Positions 1 through 8,901 of a stretch of DNA of 64,000 bases are shown here, piece by piece; position 1 is the stretch's first letter, and every line of letters starts with the position of its first letter. The notes beneath the pieces are model-generated. The model saw only the letters and a program-made list of their open reading frames with translations. It had not been told where the DNA came from and made no database searches. Position numbers and translations under genes: made by a program. Origin of the DNA: Sulfitobacter sp. S190 (GTDB lineage: Bacteria; Pseudomonadota; Alphaproteobacteria; Rhodobacterales; Rhodobacteraceae). The stretch covers positions 1,550,001-1,614,000 of the forward strand of contig NZ_CP081120.1 in NCBI RefSeq assembly GCF_025141935.1, in the 5' to 3' direction.

Positions 1-1314
1 GCGATCGTGGACGACGAACAGGACATGCGGCAATCGATCAGCCAGTGGCTGGCGCTGTCTGGCTATGACACGGAGACCTTTGGCAGTGCGGAAGACGCGC
101 TCAAGGTGCTGGGCCCCGAATATCCGGGAATTGTCATTTCGGATATCAAGATGCCCGGCATGGACGGCATGCAATTTCTGAAAAAATTGATGGGTAGTGA
201 CAGCGCATTGCCGGTAATCATGATCACCGGTCACGGTGACGTGCCGATGGCCGTGGAAGCGATGCGCGTGGGTGCGTTCGACTTTCTGGAAAAACCCTTC
301 AATCCGGACCGGATGTCAGAACTGGCCAAGAAGGCAACCGCGACGCGCCGGTTGGTGATGGACAATCGCGTTTTGCGCCGCGAGCTGTCGGATGGCGGCC
401 AGCTGATGAAAAAGCTGATCGGTCAGTCCCCCGTGATGGAGCGGTTGCGCGAGGATATTCTCGATCTGGGTCAGGCCGATGGGCATGTGCTGATCGACGG
501 TGAAACCGGCACCGGCAAAACGCTCGTGGCGCATGCGTTGCACGCAGCCGGCGGGCGCGCTGGCAAGAAGTTCGTTCTGATCAGCTGCTCTGCCTTCGAG
601 GAAGACGCGCTGAGCAAGCGGCTTTTCGGCCCCATGAATCCCGAGGACGCGCAATTGCCCGCGATCGAGGAAGCCCGCGGCGGCACGCTTGTTCTGGAAG
701 ATATCGAAACCCTGTCGGAAACTCTGCAGGCCCGATTGCTTTCGGCAATAAACGAGCAAGGTACGCCCGCCGAAACCCGTATCGTCGCCATCTCGAACCT
801 GCAGGAAGCGGGACGGACATCCGAGGATGCCTTGCGCTCCGATCTGTTCTATCGGCTGGCCGCCTTGCGCATCACCGTGCCACCGCTGCGCCAGCGCGGA
901 GAGGATATCCTGACGTTGTTTACCCGTCTGTCCGAGCAGTTCTCGGATGAATACGGCTGTGATGCACCCCAAGTGTCTGCGCAGGAAGCGGCACAACTGC
1001 TTCAGGCACCGTGGCCCGGCAACGTGCGCCAGTTGATTAACGTGGCCGAACGCGCGGTGCTGCAATCGCGGCGCGGCTCCGGCACGATTGCGTCCTTGCT
1101 GATGTCGGATCACGAGGAAATGCAACCCGTGATGACCACCGAAGGCAAACCGCTGAAGGAATATGTCGAAGCATTTGAACGGATGCTGATCGATAACACG
1201 ATGCGTCGCCACAAAGGGTCGATCGCCAGCGTGATGGATGAGCTGTGCCTGCCACGCCGGACATTGAACGAAAAAATGGCGAAATACGGCTTGCAGCGGT
1301 CCGATTATCTGTAG
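1..1314 (+). CDS. dctD: DctD-like sigma-54-type response regulator (5' truncated)
   Basis: Partial: the reading frame is open from base 1 and enters inside the first beta strand of a receiver domain (AIVDDEQDM), so only a few N-terminal residues are missing. A receiver domain covers about residues 1-120, with a phospho-acceptor Asp in VISDIKMPG and the switch Lys in EKPF. An AAA+ domain follows, with Walker A GETGTGKT near base 496 and Walker B GGTLVLEDIE near base 682, then a Fis-type helix-turn-helix at the C-terminus (LPRRTLNEKMAKYGL). The length and architecture fit C4-dicarboxylate regulators such as DctD. The GAFTGA loop that contacts sigma-54 is not visible: the sequence runs from RLFGPMNPEDAQLP straight to the Walker B strand. 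The sensor kinase gene is outside the window, so the DctD name is by similarity. Confidence 0.8.
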   Translation, partial: AIVDDEQDMRQSISQWLALSGYDTETFGSAEDALKVLGPEYPGIVISDIKMPGMDGMQFLKKLMGSDSALPVIMITGHGDVPMAVEAMRVGAFDFLEKPFNPDRMSELAKKATATRRLVMDNRVLRRELSDGGQLMKKLIGQSPVMERLREDILDLGQADGHVLIDGETGTGKTLVAHALHAAGGRAGKKFVLISCSAFEEDALSKRLFGPMNPEDAQLPAIEEARGGTLVLEDIETLSETLQARLLSAINEQGTPAETRIVAISNLQEAGRTSEDALRSDLFYRLAALRITVPPLRQRGEDILTLFTRLSEQFSDEYGCDAPQVSAQEAAQLLQAPWPGNVRQLINVAERAVLQSRRGSGTIASLLMSDHEEMQPVMTTEGKPLKEYVEAFERMLIDNTMRRHKGSIASVMDELCLPRRTLNEKMAKYGLQRSDYL

Positions 1315-1332
1315 GAACTACATACCAACATG

Positions 1333-1371
1333 AAAAAGGCCAGCGGCGGTTTTCCGGCGCTGGCCTTTTTC
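1333..1371. terminator. Rho-independent terminator shared by two convergent genes
   Basis: The stem AAAAAGGCCAGCG / CGCTGGCCTTTTT encloses a short GCGGTTTTCCG-type loop. It ends in a T-run on the plus strand and, read the other way, also ends in a T-run. It lies between the stop of the response regulator and the stop of the convergent lipoprotein gene, so it can serve both. Confidence 0.85.
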
Positions 1372-1391
1372 TATTCGCTTATGTGTCGTGA

Positions 1392-1691
1392 TCAACCCGC
1401 GCCGAGCCTGTACAGCTGGGTCGCCTTGCCGTCGTCGTCCGTGCGGCACATCCAGCGATCACCGGTCGAGGGCACGTCAATGATGTACTGGTTGATTTCG
1501 ACCACCGGCAACGTCGTATTGAGCACGGCTGCGCGGTCACCTGTCTGGTCTGCAACGGCGTTCGTGCAGGTGCGGTTGGCGCGGGCGTCGCGGCGGACGT
1601 CGGGATCGCTGTCGAATTCGGCGGGGTCGCAGGCGGCAAGTGCCAGCGCAGCGGTGCAAAGAAGGGTGGCGGGGCGCAAGATGTTCAGCAT
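1392..1691 (-). CDS. Small predicted lipoprotein
   Basis: 99 residues. It starts MLNILRPATLLCTAALALAAC, a signal peptide with the lipobox LAAC, so the mature protein should be lipid-anchored at Cys21. The rest is hydrophilic and has two further Cys (RTCTNA and RWMCRT) that could form a disulfide in the periplasm. The start at 1691 is chosen because AGGAG lies just upstream on the minus strand and the signal peptide begins there; the open frame runs further upstream but that part has no lipoprotein character. Function not recognised; it resembles small conserved Rhodobacteraceae lipoproteins. Confidence 0.7.
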   Translation of the reverse strand: MLNILRPATLLCTAALALAACDPAEFDSDPDVRRDARANRTCTNAVADQTGDRAAVLNTTLPVVEINQYIIDVPSTGDRWMCRTDDDGKATQLYRLGAG

Positions 1692-2260
1692 GGTGTCTCC
1701 TAGGTGCGGCAGTCGGCCCGCAGCGGCCGTGTGTTCGGCGCGACCGTAGTGCGAATTTCTGAACACGGCAACCGCCCGCTGGTCCGGCTTGTCCGCCGTC
1801 CGGGGCGCAGATTGGTGTTTGAGGGGAAAATGCAACCGATGGAAGAGATTGCCCATTGTCATTGGCCGCCCGCTGGCCTTATCTAAGGGGATGGACAGTG
1901 GTGCCCATAGACGTGGCGCCATTTCCATGACGAGTTTCGCTGCCGCGCCCGAGGCCAAGAACCTTGGTGCATGGCAGACCGATTGGGCCGGAAACGGCCA
2001 ACGAACCGCTGATGGCTGTCGAGGGCAGGGCCCGAGACGACACAGTATAAATGGATGTGTTGATCGCCGGGCACTGCCCAGATCGCGGCGACACGTCGGA
2101 GAAGAACCGCGATGACGCGCGCAGAGGCAACTAGCAGCTTACCACACGCCCCCTTGGGGCGCGGTGCTGCGCCGTTTCCCATCGCCCTGACAAGACATAA
2201 GCCGCTCCAGTCGGGACCCCCGAGGTCACCGGCCCAGCTGCGGTTGTGCACAAGAGACCT
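1692..2260. other. Non-coding region upstream of rne (likely long 5' leader)
   Basis: About 570 bases with no convincing gene. Short open frames exist on both strands but lack ribosome sites and recognisable composition. The part next to rne contains GC-rich inverted segments, for example CGCCCCCTTGGGGCG near 2148-2162. RNase E mRNAs in other proteobacteria carry long structured leaders used for autoregulation, so this may be such a leader; that is inference. Confidence 0.5.
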
Positions 2261-5032
2261 ATGCCAAAGAAAATGCTTATCGATGCCACCCACGCGGAAG
2301 AAACCCGCGTCGTGGTGGTGGACGGAAACAAGGTAGAAGAGTTCGACTTTGAATCCGAAAACAAACGGCAGCTTGCCGGAAATATCTATCTCGCCAAAGT
2401 AACACGCGTCGAACCCTCGCTGCAGGCAGCGTTCGTTGATTATGGCGGCAACCGCCACGGTTTTCTCGCGTTTTCCGAGATCCACCCCGATTATTACCAG
2501 ATCCCGGTTGCCGACCGTGAAGCGCTGCTCGAGGAAGAGCGCGCCTACGCCGAGGCGCAGGCAGCACGTGACGCCAAGGAAGACGAGGACCCGAAGCCCA
2601 AACGCCGGTCCCGTTCGCGTAGCCGCAGCAAATCCAAGGCCGAGGATGTCGCGACAGACGATGCAACGGCATCGGCAGACATTGACGGTATGGAAACGGT
2701 CGATCTGACCGATGGCGACGATGTCGAAGTGTCCGAGGACGAGGCGTCATCGCCGATGGAGCGTGTCAAAGAGGCACCCGTCGACAGCCCGGACGACAGT
2801 GACGATACCAGTGATGTATCGAGCGACGAAACGGACGACGGCGACGATGCAGATGCACCGGCGTCGAAAGGATCCGATGCGGCGGCCAAGGACGACAGTA
2901 TCGAATCGGTCGCGGATGACGACGATCAGGACGATATCCGCCCCGCGCGCAAACCCCGCCCGCGCCGCTACAAGATTCAGGAAGTGATCAAGGTGCGCCA
3001 GATCCTTCTGGTGCAGGTCGTCAAGGAAGAGCGCGGCAACAAGGGCGCCGCTCTGACCACGTATCTTTCGCTGGCGGGGCGCTACTGTGTCCTGATGCCG
3101 AATACCGCACGTGGCGGTGGCATCAGCCGCAAGATCACCAACGCCGCCGACCGCAAGAAGCTCAAGGAAATCGCGACTGAAATTCAGGTGCCACAGGGCG
3201 CCGGTCTGATCGTGCGCACTGCGGGTGCAAAGCGGACCAAAGCCGAGATCAAACGCGATTACGAGTACTTGCAACGGCTCTGGGAACAGATTCGCGAGCT
3301 GACGTTGAAGTCGATCGCTCCGGCGAAGATCTACGAGGAAGGCGACCTGATCAAACGCTCGATCCGCGACCTTTATAATCGTGAGATCGACGAGGTGTTC
3401 GTCGAGGGTGAACGCGGTTACCGCATCGCCAAGGACTTCATGAAGATGATCATGCCGTCCCACGCCAAGAACGTGAAACGTTACGAGGACCAGCTGCCGC
3501 TCTTTGCCCGCTATCAGGTGGAAAGCTATCTGTCGGGCATGTTCAACCCCACGGTCCAGCTGCCATCGGGGGGCTACATCGTGATCGGTGTGACCGAGGC
3601 GCTTGTCGCGGTCGACGTGAACTCCGGTCGTGCGACCAAGGAAGGCTCGATCGAGCAGACGGCGGTCAAGACCAACCTCGAGGCCGCAGACGAAGTGGCC
3701 CGCCAGTTGCGTCTGCGCGATCTGGCCGGTCTTATCGTGATCGACTTCATCGATATGGACGAACGCAAGAACAACGCGGCCGTCGAGAAGCGGATGAAGG
3801 ACAAGCTCAAGACCGACCGCGCGCGTATTCAGGTTGGCCGCATTTCGGGCTTTGGCCTGATGGAGATGTCGCGCCAGCGTTTGCGTCCGGGTATGATCGA
3901 GGCGACAACGCAGCCCTGTGGCGCGTGCCACGGCACTGGCCTGATCCGGTCGGACGACAATCTGGCGCTGTCGATCCTGCGTCAGATCGAGGAAGAGGGC
4001 ACCCGCCGCCGGTCCCGCGAGGTGCTGATCAAAGCGCCTGTGGGCATCGCGAACTTCCTGATGAACCAGAAGCGCGAGCACATCGCCCATATTGAAGCAC
4101 GCTATGGTTTGTCCGTGCGCATCGAGGGTGAGCCGCATCTGGTCAGCCCGGATTTCTCGATGGAGAAGTTCAAGACAGCCACACGTGTTGTCGTGCAGAC
4201 AGAAGCGGTTGTATCCGTCGATACATCGCTAATGGACCAGATTGACGAGGACGAAGCGGCCAGCGACGCGGAAGAGGATGAAGCGCCGCAAGCCGAGCAG
4301 TCCCAGACGCATGAGCATGGTGACGACGGTGAAGATCGGCCCAAGCGTAAACGGCGTCGTCGGCGTCGCAGCCGCGGCGGTCGCAACAAGGACGGCGATC
4401 AGCATTCAGAAGGCGAGAACGGGTCATCTGATGCCGCGGTCTCCGAAGAGGGCAGCACAGCGGATGCACCGGCAGAGCCGAGCGCTGAAGCGGGTGAGGA
4501 ACAACCGGCGAAGCCCAAGCGGAGCCGGTCGCGGACGCGCAAGCCCAAGGAAGCGGCAGCGGATGCTGATGCAGGGGCCGATGCGACAGTTGCAGATGCT
4601 CCCGCTGACACACCCGCCGAGGAGGCAGAGACCGCCGAGGATGCGCCGGTAGAAAAACCCAAGCGCAAGCGGGCACCGCGCAAGACCAAAGCGCAAAAGG
4701 ACGCCGAAGCGGAAGCGGCAGCGGCAGCGTCGACTGCTGATGCGGCAGAGACCGAGGAAGCACCCGCCAAGCCAAAACGCACCCGCCGCAAGAAAGCCGA
4801 ACCGAAAGCGGAAGCGCCCGTCGCGGCCGCTGAAGCTCCGGCAGAGGAAGTGGCGACTGTTGCGCCGGAAGTCGAATTACCACCGGCACCGGAACCCGAA
4901 GCCGTAGCAACGCCAGAGCCCGCTGCCCCTTCTGCGCCCGCGCCAGAGCATGTCGTTGTAGAGGCTGCCCCTGAGCCCGAGGCCCCGAAAAAGCCAAAAC
5001 GCAAGGGATGGTGGTCTTTGGGCAGTCGGTGA
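2261..5032 (+). CDS. rne: Ribonuclease E
   Basis: 923 residues; essential endoribonuclease of mRNA decay and rRNA/tRNA processing. The start MPKKMLIDATH at 2261 is preferred over the upstream in-frame GTG (2246) because RNase E/G proteins begin this way. The N-terminal S1 domain begins around residue 37 and is interrupted by a long Asp/Glu/Ser-rich insert (about residues 100-235) before it resumes at RRYKIQEVIKVRQILLVQVV. The catalytic core has the metal-binding Asp residues in VAVDVNSG (about 450) and VIDFIDM (about 493), and the Zn-link QPCGACHGTG (about 551). The C-terminal third is low-complexity, alternating Lys/Arg-rich and Ala/Glu/Pro-rich blocks, as expected of a degradosome scaffold. 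A terminator follows directly. Confidence 0.95.
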   Translation: MPKKMLIDATHAEETRVVVVDGNKVEEFDFESENKRQLAGNIYLAKVTRVEPSLQAAFVDYGGNRHGFLAFSEIHPDYYQIPVADREALLEEERAYAEAQAARDAKEDEDPKPKRRSRSRSRSKSKAEDVATDDATASADIDGMETVDLTDGDDVEVSEDEASSPMERVKEAPVDSPDDSDDTSDVSSDETDDGDDADAPASKGSDAAAKDDSIESVADDDDQDDIRPARKPRPRRYKIQEVIKVRQILLVQVVKEERGNKGAALTTYLSLAGRYCVLMPNTARGGGISRKITNAADRKKLKEIATEIQVPQGAGLIVRTAGAKRTKAEIKRDYEYLQRLWEQIRELTLKSIAPAKIYEEGDLIKRSIRDLYNREIDEVFVEGERGYRIAKDFMKMIMPSHAKNVKRYEDQLPLFARYQVESYLSGMFNPTVQLPSGGYIVIGVTEALVAVDVNSGRATKEGSIEQTAVKTNLEAADEVARQLRLRDLAGLIVIDFIDMDERKNNAAVEKRMKDKLKTDRARIQVGRISGFGLMEMSRQRLRPGMIEATTQPCGACHGTGLIRSDDNLALSILRQIEEEGTRRRSREVLIKAPVGIANFLMNQKREHIAHIEARYGLSVRIEGEPHLVSPDFSMEKFKTATRVVVQTEAVVSVDTSLMDQIDEDEAASDAEEDEAPQAEQSQTHEHGDDGEDRPKRKRRRRRRSRGGRNKDGDQHSEGENGSSDAAVSEEGSTADAPAEPSAEAGEEQPAKPKRSRSRTRKPKEAAADADAGADATVADAPADTPAEEAETAEDAPVEKPKRKRAPRKTKAQKDAEAEAAAAASTADAAETEEAPAKPKRTRRKKAEPKAEAPVAAAEAPAEEVATVAPEVELPPAPEPEAVATPEPAAPSAPAPEHVVVEAAPEPEAPKKPKRKGWWSLGSR

Positions 5033-5059
5033 TCCGCAGGTTCACTGCTTGATAAACGA

Positions 5060-5088
5060 AAGGCAGGCCAAGCGGCCTGCCTTTTGCG
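5060..5088. terminator. Rho-independent terminator after rne
   Basis: AAGGCAGGCC-AAGC-GGCCTGCCTTTT: a near-perfect stem followed by a T-run. It sits between rne and the convergent tusA-like gene; the A-run before the stem allows it to act in both directions. Confidence 0.85.
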
Positions 5089-5112
5089 TTTCATCAGAAT
5101 GGCGGATTATTG

Positions 5113-5337
5113 TTAGCCGCTTTTTTCGATCAGATAGACCTGCGCATTTCCATCCTCATAGCTTTCCACCAACTTGTGGCCGCTCTCCATGCAGAAATGT
5201 GGCACGTCGATCACTGCGGCGGGATCATCGGCCCGCATGCGCAATCTGTCCCCCGCAGTCATGGACTGCAGGCGTTTGCGGGCTTTGAGAACGGGAAGGG
5301 GGCACAGCAGCCCTGTGGCGTCAAGATCTGTGGTCAT
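5113..5337 (-). CDS. TusA/SirA-family sulfur-carrier-like protein
   Basis: 74 residues: the typical length of the family. The hallmark CPxP signature is present as DATGLLCPLPVLKARKRL, with the conserved active Cys at position 12. TusA-type proteins carry persulfide sulfur for tRNA thiolation, molybdenum cofactor or sulfur oxidation pathways. The start at 5337 gives the canonical N-terminus MTTDLDATG; the open frame extends further upstream but the extra sequence does not look like protein. The gene is divergent from ccdA. Which sulfur pathway it serves cannot be told from the context. Confidence 0.85.
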   Translation of the reverse strand: MTTDLDATGLLCPLPVLKARKRLQSMTAGDRLRMRADDPAAVIDVPHFCMESGHKLVESYEDGNAQVYLIEKSG

Positions 5338-5430
5338 GTGCCAACAGGTAGGCCGGATGTTACAGCCTGTCCACAGCCTTGTGACAATCTGGCAGGTGAC
5401 GGCAGACCCCGGCGAGTATAGCTGTGAGGC

Positions 5431-6183
5431 ATGTATGGAATCGACATTATCGACGCGAGCTTGCTGCCGGCCATTGCGGTCGCCCTTGTTGCGGGCGTCA
5501 TCAGCTTTCTTTCGCCCTGCGTGTTGCCCATCGTGCCGCCGTATCTTGCGTATATGAGCGGTGTGAGCCTCAACGACATGAGCTCCGAGGCTACCGCACG
5601 ACGTCGGGCTTTCGTCGCTGCGCTGTTCTTTGTGCTGGGGCTGAGCACCGTATTCTTGATCCTCGGCTTCACCGCTTCGGCCTTCGGGGCGTTCTTTTTG
5701 CAGAACCAGACCCTCTTTGCGCAGATCAGCGGCGTGGTTGTCATCATTTTCGGTCTGCATTTTCTGGGCATTTTCCGCATTCCGTTTCTCGATCAGGAAG
5801 CGCGATTGGACGCGGGCGACAAAGGCGGATCGTCTTTCGGGGCCTATATCCTGGGACTTGCGTTTGCTTTCGGATGGACGCCTTGCATCGGTCCACAGCT
5901 TGGCGCGATCCTGTCGCTTGCCGCCTCCGAGGCCTCGGTCACGCGGGGGACACTGCTGCTGGGTATCTATGCCTTGGGTCTTGGCATCCCGTTCCTGCTC
6001 GCCGCGATGTTCATCAGCCGGGCCACCGAGGTCATGAACCGACTTAAGCGTCACATGAAACTCATCGAGCGCGTGATGGGTGTTCTTTTGGTCATTGTCG
6101 GTCTTGCATTGCTGACGGGTGCATTTTCGACCTTCAGTTTCTGGCTCCTGGAAACCTTCCCCGCGCTTGGTGCGCTCGGTTAA
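5431..6183 (+). CDS. ccdA: Cytochrome c biogenesis protein CcdA
   Basis: 250 residues with six predicted membrane segments, the usual CcdA length. The two conserved Cys motifs are present: FLSPCVLPIVPPYL near residue 30 and FGWTPCIGPQLG near residue 152. CcdA moves reducing equivalents from cytoplasmic thioredoxin across the inner membrane to periplasmic thioredoxin-like proteins needed for cytochrome c maturation. A GTGAGG sequence precedes the ATG. It is divergent from the TusA-like gene. Confidence 0.93.
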   Translation: MYGIDIIDASLLPAIAVALVAGVISFLSPCVLPIVPPYLAYMSGVSLNDMSSEATARRRAFVAALFFVLGLSTVFLILGFTASAFGAFFLQNQTLFAQISGVVVIIFGLHFLGIFRIPFLDQEARLDAGDKGGSSFGAYILGLAFAFGWTPCIGPQLGAILSLAASEASVTRGTLLLGIYALGLGIPFLLAAMFISRATEVMNRLKRHMKLIERVMGVLLVIVGLALLTGAFSTFSFWLLETFPALGALG

Positions 6184-6240
6184 GCCTTACTTTGGTCGAA
6201 AACCCGCGCTAGCATGGTGAAAAGCCAAAAAGCGACGGCC

Positions 6241-7470
6241 ATGAGCAGTAACCAAACCATCGCCAAACGGCGGGTATTTTACATACCGGGCTATGACCCG
6301 ATCCATCCGCGTCGCTACCGCGAACTGTACCGCAGCGAGGGTGCCGCCCAAGCCGCAATTTCCGGATACGAGATCGCCCTTAAGGGCCAGGCGGGCCGCA
6401 AAACATACGGCTGGGATGTTACCGCGACGATCGATGGCCAAACCGTATCGTCACGATTCGACGTGCTCGTCTGGTCCGACATTGTCCGCGATAGCATGGC
6501 GACATCAATTCTCGCAACGTACACGCAACTTTTCAAAACCGCTTATATCTACATGTCTACGGGCGCGCTCTGGCGGCTGATGCGGTTGCGCAAAGGGCCC
6601 GTTATCACGGCGCTTTATCCGGTGGTGATGCTTCTGGGGCAGCTCGCACTCGCGATCGCTTTGGCGGTCTTGCTGGGGCTGGCAGGAGGCGCGTTGCTTG
6701 GGCCGGCGATGGGCGTCGTGGGGGATGTAATCGGGTACACCATCGGCATAGGGGCAGCTTACGCGCTGATGCGCTGGTTCAAGAAAAAGGACGGCCGGTT
6801 TTTCGCGTACTACCTGATGCACGACTATGCCTATGGCGCGTCAACGCGGGGGGCATACGCCAACCCGTTGGAGCGGCGGCTGGCCGCGTTCAAGGTTGCC
6901 GTGGCCGATGCACTGAACAGCGATGTCGACGAGGTGCTGGTCGTGGGCCATTCGTCGGGCGCGCATCTGGGCGTGTCTGTGCTGGCGGATTTGCTGCGCG
7001 AGGACGGCCCGCCAGCGACCGGTCCGCAACTCGCGTTTCTGACCCTTGGCCAGGTGGTGCCGATGTTGTCGTTCCTGCCCGATGCGAACCGGCTGCGCGG
7101 CGATCTGCGGTATCTCAGCGGGCATGAGGCGGTGTGCTGGATTGACGTCTCCGCGCCCGGTGACGGCTGCGCTTTTGCGCTGTGCGATCCGGTGGCGGTC
7201 ACAGGGGTCGCACCACCGGACCAGCGCTGGCCTCTGGTATTTTCAGCTGCATTTACCAAGAGCCTGAGTGCCGAGAGGTGGAAAGAACTCCGCTGGCGGT
7301 TCTTCAGGCTGCATTTCCAGTACCTGTGTGCGTTTGACCGGCCCCGGGACTACGATTATTTCCAGATTACCGCGGGGCCACTGGCGCTTGCGACACGCTA
7401 CAAAGACCGCGGTCCGTCGAAATCCCGGATCACATCACCGATCAATCGCTACACGGGCACGTCGTCATGA
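6241..7470 (+). CDS. Membrane protein with alpha/beta-hydrolase-like motif, coupled to P450
   Basis: About 409 residues from ATG 6241 (an in-frame ATG at 6214 is the alternative; neither has a strong ribosome site). The N-terminal part begins RRVFYIPGYDP, like a first hydrolase beta strand. Two or three hydrophobic segments follow at about residues 125-180. Then comes VLVVGHSSGAHLG, a G-x-S-x-G nucleophile elbow (Ser in GHSSG). No specific family was recognised. It overlaps the downstream P450 gene by four bases (ATGA), implying translational coupling and a shared pathway, perhaps lipid- or ester-related. Function unproven. Confidence 0.65.
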   Translation: MSSNQTIAKRRVFYIPGYDPIHPRRYRELYRSEGAAQAAISGYEIALKGQAGRKTYGWDVTATIDGQTVSSRFDVLVWSDIVRDSMATSILATYTQLFKTAYIYMSTGALWRLMRLRKGPVITALYPVVMLLGQLALAIALAVLLGLAGGALLGPAMGVVGDVIGYTIGIGAAYALMRWFKKKDGRFFAYYLMHDYAYGASTRGAYANPLERRLAAFKVAVADALNSDVDEVLVVGHSSGAHLGVSVLADLLREDGPPATGPQLAFLTLGQVVPMLSFLPDANRLRGDLRYLSGHEAVCWIDVSAPGDGCAFALCDPVAVTGVAPPDQRWPLVFSAAFTKSLSAERWKELRWRFFRLHFQYLCAFDRPRDYDYFQITAGPLALATRYKDRGPSKSRITSPINRYTGTSS

Positions 7471-8816
7471 TGCCGCCGAAGCCTCCGGCGCGCCCTGACA
7501 AGGTGTCGCTTTGGCGCTACGCCCGTCTGTTTCGCAGCGACATCCTGTCGGCCCAGCCGGCGCGATTGTACCGCGCGTGGATGGCCGAGTTCCGCACGCC
7601 ATTTTTCCGCAGCTACCTGCTGAACCAGCCCGAACTCGTCAAAACCGTTCTCAAGGACAGGCCCGACGCGTTCCCGAAATCCGATAGGGTCGGGGAAGGG
7701 CTGCGCCCGCTTCTTGGCAATTCGGTTTTTGTCACCAACGGAGCGACGTGGAAGCGCCAGCGGCGCATCATTGACCCTGCCTTCGAAGGGGGCCGCCTGC
7801 GCGAGACGTTTCCGGCCATGTGGGCCGCATCCGAGGCCGCGGCAGCGAGACTGGAGACAGTGACAGGTGGTAATGTGGAAGTAGAGGGGATCGCCAGCCA
7901 TGCGGCCGCCGACGTCATATTCCGCACGCTGTTTTCCATCCCCATTGACCATGACATCGCTCAGGCGGTTTTTGACGAATTTCGGGTGTATCAACGCAGC
8001 CAGCCGATCCTGAATATCGCGGCGCTTCTGCCTTTGCCCAACTGGATGCCGCGGCTGTTTCGTCGCGATACCAAGCGCAGCGCTGCACGGATCAGGTCGC
8101 TGATTGCGCAGTTGACGGCACAGCGCAGCATCGCGATCTCGCAAGGGGATGCGCCCGATGATCTGGCCACCAAGATCATGACCACCCCCGATCCGGAAAC
8201 CGGCGACACCTTCAGCACAGAGGAGATGGTCGATCAGGTGGCGATCTTTTTTCTGGCAGGCCATGAGACTAGCGCCTCTGCGCTGGCGTGGGCGCTGTAT
8301 CTCGCAGCACTTTACCCCAACTGGCAGGACCGCATCGCCAGCGAAGCAAAGGTGCTGGACGAATGTGATTTTGGCGTGATGTCCAAATTGCGGATCAGCC
8401 GTGATGTATTCCGCGAAACCCTGCGGCTTTATCCGCCCGTCCCGATGATGGTGCGCGAAAATCAATGCCCCGAGACGCTGCGGGACCGTGCCGTCAGACC
8501 GGGGTCGCAGCTGGTGCTCAGCCCGTGGCATCTGCACAGGCACAGCCGTCTTTGGGATGATCCCGACGGGTTCAATCCTGATCGGTGGGCGACGGAGAAT
8601 GGCAAGGCCTGCATGCGTGATGCCTATATTCCCTTCAGCGCAGGCGCACGAGTATGTCCGGGGGCGGGGTTTGCAATGATCGAGGGGCCCTTGATCCTGA
8701 GCCGTATCCTGCGTGACTTTCGGGTGACTTGCGTCACCGGAAAAACGCCGGTTCCCGTGGCGCATCTGACGGTCCGCTCTGACGCCGGCATCTGGCTGCG
8801 TTTTGACCGGCGCTAA
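7467..8816 (+). CDS. Cytochrome P450
   Basis: 449 residues. All core motifs are visible: I-helix AGHETSASAL (about residue 265), ExxR in FRETLRLYPP (about 315), and the haem-binding loop FSAGARVCPGAGFAM with the axial Cys near residue 397. It has no N-terminal membrane anchor, so it is probably cytosolic and needs a separate ferredoxin or flavodoxin partner, which is not encoded nearby. It begins inside the stop codon of the preceding hydrolase-like gene. The substrate cannot be inferred; the PERF-like region and long B-helix resemble fatty-acid/alkane-type bacterial P450s only loosely. Confidence 0.93.
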   Translation: MMPPKPPARPDKVSLWRYARLFRSDILSAQPARLYRAWMAEFRTPFFRSYLLNQPELVKTVLKDRPDAFPKSDRVGEGLRPLLGNSVFVTNGATWKRQRRIIDPAFEGGRLRETFPAMWAASEAAAARLETVTGGNVEVEGIASHAAADVIFRTLFSIPIDHDIAQAVFDEFRVYQRSQPILNIAALLPLPNWMPRLFRRDTKRSAARIRSLIAQLTAQRSIAISQGDAPDDLATKIMTTPDPETGDTFSTEEMVDQVAIFFLAGHETSASALAWALYLAALYPNWQDRIASEAKVLDECDFGVMSKLRISRDVFRETLRLYPPVPMMVRENQCPETLRDRAVRPGSQLVLSPWHLHRHSRLWDDPDGFNPDRWATENGKACMRDAYIPFSAGARVCPGAGFAMIEGPLILSRILRDFRVTCVTGKTPVPVAHLTVRSDAGIWLRFDRR

Positions 8817-8901
8817 CGGTTTGCGCAAACAATCTGGTCAGCCTTTTGCGAATGATCTACTGAAAGTTTAGATACAAAAGCAGCAGAAAAGGGCACCTTC
8901 C

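Noticed and set aside
316..1212. Long minus-strand open frame opposite the response regulator
   Set aside because: It is a shadow frame of a high-GC gene: no ribosome site, and the plus-strand frame shows clear receiver and AAA+ motifs.
2747..4138. 463-codon open frame antisense to rne
   Set aside because: His/Arg/Leu-rich composition is typical of antisense frames in GC-rich coding DNA; the RNase E catalytic motifs lie on the other strand.
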